Shown: positions 34,153 to 40,124 of the stretch, piece by piece
Numbering within the stretch: the stretch's first letter is position 1
How the letters are laid out: every line of letters starts with the position of its first letter
Assembly (NCBI GenBank): GCA_019695395.1
Contig: JAIBAD010000014.1
Span: 1 to 40,124 of the forward strand
DNA length: 40,124 nucleotides
From: Alphaproteobacteria bacterium
GTDB lineage: Bacteria; Pseudomonadota; Alphaproteobacteria; JAEUKQ01; JAIBAD01
Direction: 5' to 3'
Position numbers and translations under genes: made by a program
Notes under the pieces: model-generated
Databases searched by the model: none
What the model was told of the DNA's origin: nothing
What the model saw: only the letters and a program-made list of their open reading frames with translations

Positions 34153-34812
34153 TTATTCCAAACTATCCCGCAAGGCAATTGTCGTTGCAAAGGGTATAAT
34201 AGCTAAAGCAATACATAATAGTGCAATTAAAAGTGCTATATGGCTCCATGGTGAATGATGGGTTAAAGCAGCATCAACCGCACTTACAGAAAAAATAAGG
34301 ACTGGAATATAAAAAGGCAACAAGATTAAAAACAATAATAAATTTGATGATCTTGTATCTAAAACAAGGGCTGCACCAAAACTTCCGAGTAAACTTAATG
34401 TTGGCGTACCAAGTAATAAGGTAAGCAAAAGAATTTGTACGCCATCTATTGGCATATGAAGAAAAAAAGCTATCAAAGGACTTAGGAGTATTAAAGGTAA
34501 TCCCACAGAAAACCAATGACAAAATATTTTAATAAACACAACCCATTCAAATGATATGGGTAAAAGTGCATATTGTTCTAATTCACCACTATGGTAATCA
34601 AAAATAAATAGACGACCAAAAGACAAAAGCATCGAAAAAAGAACCATACACCATATAAACCCACCAGAGCTATTTAAAGACCCTAGTTGATCCGTAGAAA
34701 GTGTAAAAGGGAAAATAAAAGTTGAAAGAAGAAAAAAGAGCAAAACTAACCCAATATCATGACCATGATACAAAATTAAATTAATTTCATGTTTTAAAAG
34801 TTGCTTAATCAT
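34153..34812 (-). CDS. ccmB: heme exporter protein CcmB
   Basis: A 219-residue six-helix membrane subunit of the CcmABCD ABC-type complex, which releases holo-CcmE. Family features: F...STFIFPFTL near the N-terminus, GGFIWCMVLFSMLLSFGRLF, DYHSGELEQYALLPISFEWVV.KI..HW in pieces, and GTPTLSLLGSFGAAL. It lies between ccmA (4 bases apart) and ccmC, in the canonical order. Intact and of normal length. Confidence 0.95.
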   Translation of the reverse strand: MIKQLLKHEINLILYHGHDIGLVLLFFLLSTFIFPFTLSTDQLGSLNSSGGFIWCMVLFSMLLSFGRLFIFDYHSGELEQYALLPISFEWVVFIKIFCHWFSVGLPLILLSPLIAFFLHMPIDGVQILLLTLLLGTPTLSLLGSFGAALVLDTRSSNLLLFLILLPFYIPVLIFSVSAVDAALTHHSPWSHIALLIALLCIALAIIPFATTIALRDSLE

Positions 34813-34816
34813 TAAA

Positions 34817-35464
34817 TTAAAGGGTTAAGTGAATGACATTATCTAAAGATAATTCTTGATGCATGGCCATAATAATAATTCCTTGTTTTTGACGATGCTT
34901 ATTTAATAAATGCAAAAATAAATCCATACCATCGCGATCTAAATTGTCTGTAGGTTCATCTAAAACCCATAAAGGTGCCTTAGATACAACAAATCTTAAT
35001 AAAGCAAGACGTCTGGCTTGGCCTTTTGATAAAAATTTACTTGGTTTATCAGCCATCGACAACAAATTCCAAGAATCTAAACTATCTTTTATAGAATTAT
35101 TTTGTAGATTAAGTAATTGCCAATATTTTATATGCTGGCTTACAGTTAAATCTGAATTAAGAGCATTTTTATGACCCAAATAAATGACATCTTTATAAAA
35201 ATTATTTTTATCTTTGGAAATATTTCGCCCATTCCAATTTACTTTACCTTTATTCCATTTTCTAAGCCCCATTAGGTTTTTAAGCAACGTGCTTTTACCA
35301 CTTCCATTTTTACCAGAAATAACAAGAATAGAACTTGGATTTAAAGATAAATTCAAATCGCGAATAATAAAGCGATCATGCCGCATACATGTTGCATGAC
35401 ATATGTCTAATTTGTTATGAGAATTATAAAACATAGCACAAATATTCTGTTGGACAATGTACAT
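34817..35464 (-). CDS. ccmA: heme exporter ATP-binding protein CcmA
   Basis: A 215-residue ABC ATPase of the cytochrome c maturation complex. Walker A is ISGKNGSGKSTLLKNL (about residues 50-65), the signature region is LSKGQARRLALLR, Walker B is LWVLDEPTDNLD, and the switch His is in AMHQE. The signature reads LSKGQ rather than LSxGQ with S-G-G, which is normal for CcmA. The ATG at 35464 is preceded by AGGGG only one or two bases away; an ATG at 35434 (MFYNSHNKL) would also give a full ABC domain, so the first ten residues are uncertain. First gene of ccmABC. Confidence 0.93.
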   Translation of the reverse strand: MYIVQQNICAMFYNSHNKLDICHATCMRHDRFIIRDLNLSLNPSSILVISGKNGSGKSTLLKNLMGLRKWNKGKVNWNGRNISKDKNNFYKDVIYLGHKNALNSDLTVSQHIKYWQLLNLQNNSIKDSLDSWNLLSMADKPSKFLSKGQARRLALLRFVVSKAPLWVLDEPTDNLDRDGMDLFLHLLNKHRQKQGIIIMAMHQELSLDNVIHLTL

Positions 35465-35552
35465 ACCCCTATTCTATCTTGATGTAATCAGAATAGAAAA
35501 TATATCTATTTATATGCGTGTTTTACGGAAAAAAGCCAGGATATAAATATGT

Positions 35553-35588
35553 CCCAGAAATAAAAATACCCCCAGAAATAAAAATACC
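35553..35588. repeat. perfect 18-bp tandem direct repeat
   Basis: CCCAGAAATAAAAATACC occurs twice head to tail (35553-35570 and 35571-35588). On the minus strand the unit reads as a T-rich tail, so the repeat duplicates the U-tract of the adjacent hairpin terminator. Probably a slippage duplication. Confidence 0.95.
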
Positions 35589-35633
35589 CACTGTGTTTGG
35601 GATGGGGAGATAGGGATTAGGAACACAGTGGGT
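35575..35633 (-). terminator. hairpin with T-rich tail (minus strand)
   Basis: CCCACTGTGTT (35587-35597) pairs perfectly with AACACAGTGGG (35622-35632); an extra A-T pair flanks it. Read on the minus strand the stem is followed by ATTTTTATTTC, a fair terminator tail; on the plus strand no T-run follows. The 24-base loop has four G-runs (3, 4, 3 and 2) on the plus strand. It would end a minus-strand RNA covering the rod-like element. Confidence 0.55.
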
Positions 35634-35762
35634 TGATATTAGGCAAATCCGGTTATGGAAGATTATTATATCTTAAAATCCAGCTTAAGGGGAGGGCGCC
35701 CACTTATGAAGATATGCTGGACTGAACCGGTATGAGGGCACAATTATATTTGCCTAATATTA
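35634..35762 (-). ncRNA. putative structured small RNA between acnA and ccmA
   Basis: A perfect 13-bp stem, ATATTAGGCAAAT (35636-35648) with ATTTGCCTAATAT (35748-35760), closes a 125-base element. Directly inside are CCGGTT (35649-35654) / AACCGG (35725-35730), then CCAGC (35680-35684) / GCTGG (35716-35720), with side hairpin AAGAT (35659-35663) / ATCTT (35670-35674). Nested pairing of this quality without an ORF suggests a functional RNA. Minus strand is preferred because a terminator-like hairpin follows there, giving a transcript near 180 bases. A rod of this size recalls 6S RNA, but I cannot match its sequence to that or any family. A MITE-like insertion with 13-bp terminal repeats is the alternative. 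Confidence 0.5.
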
Positions 35763-35859
35763 TTAAATATGAAATTAATATAAGGTATTATTACGTCTGA
35801 ATAATGGCAAAATTGTGACTTTATTCATTTTTCTCTTTAAAAATTTTCTAAAATACATC

Positions 35860-35889
35860 TTCACAATTTGTAAAATATGATACTATATA
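35860..35889 (+). promoter_or_regulatory. candidate acnA promoter
   Basis: TTCACA (35860-35865), an 18-bp spacer and TATATA (35884-35889) predict a start site near 35896. That leaves room for GTGGAG as ribosome site and the GTG at 35927, but only a 13-base leader for the ATG at 35909. Confidence 0.5.
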
Positions 35890-35926
35890 CTTAAGAATAT
35901 AAGATTCCATGCATGTGGAGAATAAA

Positions 35927-38617
35927 GTGCCATCCAATATCAATAGTTTAAAAACCCGCCTTCCCTTAAAAATAAATAACATTTCTTATACATATTATAG
36001 TATTGACGCTCTCAAAAAAACTCCTTTAGGTGATTTCTCCAGATTGCCATGTTCTTTAAAGATTCTTTTAGAAAATCTTTTAAGACATGAAGATGGCCAA
36101 ACTGTTTCTATTAAAGATATTAAAGCTTTTAAAACATGGCTTGGCAAAAAAACATCCACACATGAAATTAATTTTTCACCTGCACGTGTTTTAATGCAGG
36201 ATTTTACAGGTGTTCCGGCCATTGTGGATTTAGCAGCGATGCGGGATGCTGTTAAAACAGCAGGTGGAAATACAAAAAATATTAATCCCCTTTCTGCTGT
36301 AGATCTCGTCGTTGATCATTCTGTGATGGTTGATTATTTTGGTAATAAAGATGCGTTTAAAGCAAACGTGGCCCTTGAATATCAAAGAAATAAAGAACGT
36401 TATGAATTTTTAAGATGGGGACAAACAGCTTTCAATAATTTTCGCGTTGTCCCACCAGGTACCGGCATTTGCCATCAAGTCAATATTGAATATTTGGCCA
36501 AAGTTGTGTGGCTTGAAAAAACAAAACAAAATAATAAAATTCAAAATCTGATTTATCCTGATAGCGTCGTTGGTACAGATAGTCATACAACCATGGTAAA
36601 TGGACTTTCCGTTCTTGGCTGGGGTGTAGGTGGTATTGAAGCCGAGGCAGCCATGTTAGGGCAACCTATTTCTATGACCATTCCAGAAGTTGTAGGCGTA
36701 AAATTAATTGGCACTCTGAAAGAAGGCATTACAGCTACAGATCTTGTTCTAACTATTACAGAAACGTTGCGTAAAAAAGGTGTTGTGAATAAGTTTGTTG
36801 AATTTTATGGCTCTGGTCTTTCTATGTTAACTCTTGAAGATAGGTCTACCATTGCAAATATGGCGCCAGAATATGGGGCAACATGTGGGTTTTTTCCGGT
36901 TGATCAAGAAACAATTAAATATTTAAAAGCAACAGGAAGACCCACATCCTTAATTACATTAGTTGAAACTTACGCAAAAAAACAAGGATTATGGTACAGT
37001 ACAAAATCAGCTGATCCAATTTTTACTGACATTGTAGAAATTGACCTTTCACAAATAAAAACTAGTTTAGCAGGACCAAAAAGACCCCAAGACCGCGTTT
37101 CTCTTGATGCTGTCCCCCAAAATTTTACAGGATTATTAAAATCTTCCAGCCAAATTTCTAAGGATCTTCTTTATCAAGATCCACGCCCTTTACAAGATGG
37201 GGATGTGGTGATCGCAGCAATTACAAGTTGTACAAATACATCAAACCCAAATGTAATGGTTGGAGCAGGATTGCTTGCAAAAAATGCCAATAAACTAGGA
37301 TTAAAAACAAAATCTTGGGTAAAAACTTCTTTGGCACCTGGATCCCAAGTAGTAAGCGATTATTTAAATAAATCAGGCTTACAAAAAGAATTAGATAAAC
37401 TTGGATTTAATTTGGTGGGATATGGGTGTACAACCTGTATAGGCAATTCTGGCCCTTTATCTTCTGATATTACAGATTCTATTGTAAAAAATAACCTTAT
37501 TGTATGTTCTGTACTTTCCGGCAACCGCAATTTTGAAGGAAGAATAAATCCTTTAAGCCAAGCTAATTATTTAACTTCACCAATTTTAGTAGTTGCTTAT
37601 GCCCTGGCCGGCTCCATGCGTATTGATCTTACCCTAGATCCTTTGGGTTATGATAAAAAAGGCAAAGCTATTTATTTAAAAGATATTTGGCCAAGTCAAC
37701 AAGAAATTCAACAAACAATTAGAAAAATTATTACCCCTAAAATGTACAGAGATCGCTATAAAAACGTTTTTGCCGGCGATGATTTTTGGAAAAAAATAAA
37801 AACACCTAAAACCCAAACCTTTGATTGGGACAAAAACTCTACCTATGTACGTCTCCCTCCCTATTTTACGGATCAACACTCACCTACCAATAAAACTTTA
37901 GATATTAAAAATGCACGTTTATTAGCGCTTTTAGGCAATAGTGTTACAACCGATCATATTTCCCCCGCAGGCTCAATTAAAAAAGATAGTCCAGCAGGAT
38001 TATATCTTTTAAATAAAAAAGTAAAAATAGAAGATTTTAATTCTTATGGATCACGGCGGGGAAATCATGAAGTGATGATGCGTGGGACTTTCGCCAATAT
38101 AAGATTACGTAATGAAATTGTTCCTGGCATTGAAGGGGGAATGACGCGCCATATACCATCTAATAAAGTTATGTCCATTTATGATGCTTCTATGCTCTAT
38201 CAATCAACCCAAACACCATTAATTATTATAGCTGGTAAAGAATATGGAACTGGGTCTTCACGAGATTGGGCAGCCAAAGGTACCGTTCTTTTAGGGGTTA
38301 AAGCCGTTATTGCAGAAAGTTTTGAACGTATTCATCGTTCCAATTTAATTGGTATGGGGGTTTTACCTTTACAATTTCCAGACAACATAACAAAAGATTC
38401 ACTTCATTTAGATGGATCAGAATTTTTTGATATTATAGGTGTCAATAATACCCGTAAACCAAGAGCAGAGCTTAATTTAATTATTAAAAGAACAAACGGC
38501 CAGATAGAAAAAATAAAATTAATATGCAAAATTAATACATTAGAGGAAGTTGAATATTATCAACATAATGGCATCTTATCCTATGTGTTGAAAAAATTTA
38601 TTAAAAAGGCCGCTTAA
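35927..38617 (+). CDS. acnA: aconitate hydratase A
   Basis: An 896-residue cytosolic TCA-cycle enzyme converting citrate to isocitrate with a [4Fe-4S] cluster. Cluster ligands are C435 in TSCTNTSNP and C501/C504 in GCTTCIGNSG. Other marks are DFTGVPAIVDLAAMRDA, GTDSHTTMVNGL and the swivel-domain GKEYGTGSSRDWAAKG with the catalytic Ser. I favour GTG 35927, with GTGGAG six bases upstream; an ATG at 35909 would add six residues but has no ribosome site. It is divergent from ccmA, an arrangement seen in other alphaproteobacteria. The protein is of AcnA/IRP type, full length. Confidence 0.97.
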   Translation: MPSNINSLKTRLPLKINNISYTYYSIDALKKTPLGDFSRLPCSLKILLENLLRHEDGQTVSIKDIKAFKTWLGKKTSTHEINFSPARVLMQDFTGVPAIVDLAAMRDAVKTAGGNTKNINPLSAVDLVVDHSVMVDYFGNKDAFKANVALEYQRNKERYEFLRWGQTAFNNFRVVPPGTGICHQVNIEYLAKVVWLEKTKQNNKIQNLIYPDSVVGTDSHTTMVNGLSVLGWGVGGIEAEAAMLGQPISMTIPEVVGVKLIGTLKEGITATDLVLTITETLRKKGVVNKFVEFYGSGLSMLTLEDRSTIANMAPEYGATCGFFPVDQETIKYLKATGRPTSLITLVETYAKKQGLWYSTKSADPIFTDIVEIDLSQIKTSLAGPKRPQDRVSLDAVPQNFTGLLKSSSQISKDLLYQDPRPLQDGDVVIAAITSCTNTSNPNVMVGAGLLAKNANKLGLKTKSWVKTSLAPGSQVVSDYLNKSGLQKELDKLGFNLVGYGCTTCIGNSGPLSSDITDSIVKNNLIVCSVLSGNRNFEGRINPLSQANYLTSPILVVAYALAGSMRIDLTLDPLGYDKKGKAIYLKDIWPSQQEIQQTIRKIITPKMYRDRYKNVFAGDDFWKKIKTPKTQTFDWDKNSTYVRLPPYFTDQHSPTNKTLDIKNARLLALLGNSVTTDHISPAGSIKKDSPAGLYLLNKKVKIEDFNSYGSRRGNHEVMMRGTFANIRLRNEIVPGIEGGMTRHIPSNKVMSIYDASMLYQSTQTPLIIIAGKEYGTGSSRDWAAKGTVLLGVKAVIAESFERIHRSNLIGMGVLPLQFPDNITKDSLHLDGSEFFDIIGVNNTRKPRAELNLIIKRTNGQIEKIKLICKINTLEEVEYYQHNGILSYVLKKFIKKAA

Positions 38618-38636
38618 AATTACTATGTCTTAATCA

Positions 38637-39428
38637 CTATGTTTTAGACGTAAATTTATTTGATTCTTTTTGACGTAAATAGAGATGGGAGCCTTTTTCT
38701 TGGATAAATGATTTTCTTCTAGACGCACGACGCAAAACAAAAGATAAACTATTATCTAAATGTTCATAAGATTTTTCTAATTTTAAATCATACATGTTTG
38801 CAAGTGTAATAATTTCTTGAAAGTCTTTAATACCCCAATCAGAGTTTTGTGTTTGTAAGGCTTGATCCAAAACAATATTTTCAATCGCTATATGATGACC
38901 CTTAAGCCTTAAAGGTCCATAAAAATATACAATCCCATTATCTTTTAAAAGATGAGAAATGCCCTGCATTAATATTTTGATTAACGCAGAGGACATTTTT
39001 TGGACAATGTTAATTAATACAATCGCATCTAAATTTGCTTCTACTTTTTCAAACTGAATTTTTTGACTAGCTTCATGATCCATCATCAAAAAATCAGCCA
39101 TCAAATGACTATAATAAGATGAAAAAAATTGTGCGGGCCATCTAGGTTGATGAATATCAATATCAATGGGTAAGCGTAAATTAAGAATTGCAGCTTTTTT
39201 TATTCGCTCAAAAATAATGTTTTTATAATGAGATTCATAATTACTTGGCACCCAAATTAAAGATTTCAAATGGGAGGCAAAAGATAAGGCATAATCCCCA
39301 TTACCGCTTGCAATTTCTAGTAAAATGCCTTGATCAGGGATTATTCGCTGCAAGCTTTTAAGAATTATAGATCCATGCCGGTTTATAATGTCTTCGGATG
39401 TAATATCGATTTTTTTATTGTTAATCAT
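38637..39428 (-). CDS. DUF938 family, putative SAM-dependent methyltransferase
   Basis: A 263-residue protein whose Rossmann core has the SAM-binding motif LLEIASGNGDYALSFA (about residues 36-51), then WVPSNYES, the DUF938 equivalent of the acidic strand 2 motif, LRLPIDIDIHQPRWP, and DAIVLINIVQKMS. YFYGPLRLKGHH and the closing LSFVLRR are also family-like. The substrate of DUF938 proteins is unknown. After LRR an unusual basic tail of about 30 residues (RASRRKSFIQEKG...FTSKT) extends beyond the usual family end. It converges on acnA with 19 bases between. Confidence 0.83.
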   Translation of the reverse strand: MINNKKIDITSEDIINRHGSIILKSLQRIIPDQGILLEIASGNGDYALSFASHLKSLIWVPSNYESHYKNIIFERIKKAAILNLRLPIDIDIHQPRWPAQFFSSYYSHLMADFLMMDHEASQKIQFEKVEANLDAIVLINIVQKMSSALIKILMQGISHLLKDNGIVYFYGPLRLKGHHIAIENIVLDQALQTQNSDWGIKDFQEIITLANMYDLKLEKSYEHLDNSLSFVLRRASRRKSFIQEKGSHLYLRQKESNKFTSKT

Positions 39429-39614
39429 TAGGTTAATATGATGTTACTTCAAATTTAAATTTAACGGTAGCTAACTATAAAGTTAATTCGTTAAAATTTA
39501 GTATATCAAATCCTTTATATTTTATCTTTTTATTTATTGCATTAATAAATAAAGTCCAATACATATTAAATATTAGAATTTCTCTAATATTTAATAATAC
39601 AAGGATTGTTTTCA

Positions 39615-39950
39615 ATGTCTTATGTCGTAACCGAATCATGCATTAAATGTAAATTTATGGATTGCGTTGAAGTTTGCCCAGTTGATTGCTTTTACGTCGG
39701 TGAAAACATGCTTGTGATTCATCCAGATGAGTGTATTGATTGCGGTGTATGTGAACCTGAATGTCCAGCCGAGGCCATTTTACCAGATACTGAGGCTAAT
39801 GCCGAGAAATGGCTGGAAATGAATAGAAAATATGCCCAAACCTGGCCCAATATTACAAGAAAAGGTCAAGCACCCGCAGATGCCGAAGAATATAAAGGTA
39901 TGCCTGATAAATTTAACAAATTTTTTGACCCTAACCCTGGAAAACCTTAA
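39615..39950 (+). CDS. fdxA: 7Fe ferredoxin FdxA
   Basis: A 111-residue cytosolic electron carrier with one [3Fe-4S] and one [4Fe-4S] cluster. By comparison with Azotobacter FdI, C9, C17 and C50 bind the 3Fe cluster and C21, C40, C43 and C46 the 4Fe cluster; all are present. The C-terminal extension ([20 protein letters not shown]...) is typical of alphaproteobacterial FdxA. ATG 39615 is chosen because AAGGA lies at 39601-39605; a TTG at 39606 would touch it. In many relatives carD follows; that position is outside the window. Confidence 0.97.
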   Translation: MSYVVTESCIKCKFMDCVEVCPVDCFYVGENMLVIHPDECIDCGVCEPECPAEAILPDTEANAEKWLEMNRKYAQTWPNITRKGQAPADAEEYKGMPDKFNKFFDPNPGKP

Positions 39951-40124
39951 TTTTTTGAGATTTGAAGATTTTTTTAAATTAATAAAATAATTTCTCTATT
40001 TTTATTAGATTCAAATTGTATTTTATTTGAAATTAATATATAGTAATTTTAATAATTTTTTAAGGAATCATTCTTAAAGAATTAAACCAAAAGAGCTAAT
40101 TCTTAATTTTACAACTCAATTTCT

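Larger units (their letters stand above)
35465..35926. other. non-coding region between ccmA and acnA
   Basis: About 460 bases without a convincing gene, holding from left to right: an 18-bp perfect tandem repeat (35553-35588), an 11-bp hairpin with a G-run loop (35587-35632), a 125-base rod-like structure (35636-35760), and the acnA promoter (35860-35889). The element cluster is more GC-rich than the AT-rich DNA around it. Described separately below. Confidence 0.7.

Noticed and set aside
35636-35760. tRNA, tmRNA, RNase P or SRP RNA
   Set aside because: No T-loop GTTCRA, no tag peptide, and none of the conserved core sequences of RNase P or SRP RNA are present.
1-40124. CRISPR array, transposon, prophage or toxin-antitoxin system
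   Set aside because: No regularly spaced repeats, transposase, integrase, phage structural genes or typical toxin pairs were seen on either strand.

Overview
The window is about 40 kb of AT-rich (by eye roughly one third G+C), gene-dense chromosomal DNA. Its proteins and gene order point to an alphaproteobacterium: dcd-murA-DUF2948-infA-maf-rng-yacG; a thioredoxin/TPR-Trm112-ubiH-ftsK-lolA-xthA block; acnA divergent from ccmABC; a 7Fe ferredoxin FdxA. The AT bias, missing biosynthetic genes at usually conserved spots and abutting or overlapping convergent genes suggest a reduced genome, possibly host-associated (Holosporales or Rickettsiales-like). That placement is inference.

Layout. 1-2704: a copper module, with a Cu(I) P-type ATPase cut by the left edge and a multicopper oxidase, divergently transcribed from two face-to-face MerR/CueR-type promoters. 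2716-4127: a secreted DUF192 protein and a secreted Pro-Gly-Gly-rich protein of unknown function with a strong terminator. 4270-8904: a beta-glucan module (GH17-GT2 synthase, a second GH17 membrane protein lacking an ordinary start codon, and a small membrane protein). 8984-13743: a housekeeping run for nucleotide, cell-wall, translation and RNA metabolism. 13740-16454: creatininase-family hydrolase, CoA-transferase, ExoD-like protein. 16726-24439: CnoX-like thioredoxin, Trm112-like protein, UbiH-type monooxygenase, FtsK, LolA, a PuuD-like amidase and exonuclease III; a structured intergenic element lies between the last two. 24440-31768: a Kdp potassium-ATPase operon on the minus strand (26-aa membrane ORF, kdpF, kdpA, kdpB, kdpC, kdpD). 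31847-35464: murJ and ccmCBA. 35465-35926: a 460-base non-coding region rich in RNA-like structure. 35927-39950: aconitase, a DUF938 methyltransferase and ferredoxin FdxA.

The most notable observations are: (1) KdpD keeps its sensor half, but the phospho-acceptor His is Lys and the N and G1 boxes are degraded, and no kdpE is in the window, so it looks like a pseudo-histidine-kinase; (2) the acnA/ccmA spacer holds a 125-base rod closed by a perfect 13-bp stem, next to an 11-bp hairpin with a G-run loop and a perfect 18-bp tandem repeat, probably a small-RNA gene on the minus strand; (3) a second structured element precedes xthA; (4) two micro-proteins head the kdp operon; (5) the second GH17 gene is open in frame back to the previous stop and encodes a membrane anchor there, but has no ATG, GTG or TTG; (6) the paired copper-responsive promoters. 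No tRNA, rRNA, CRISPR array, transposase or phage gene was recognised.
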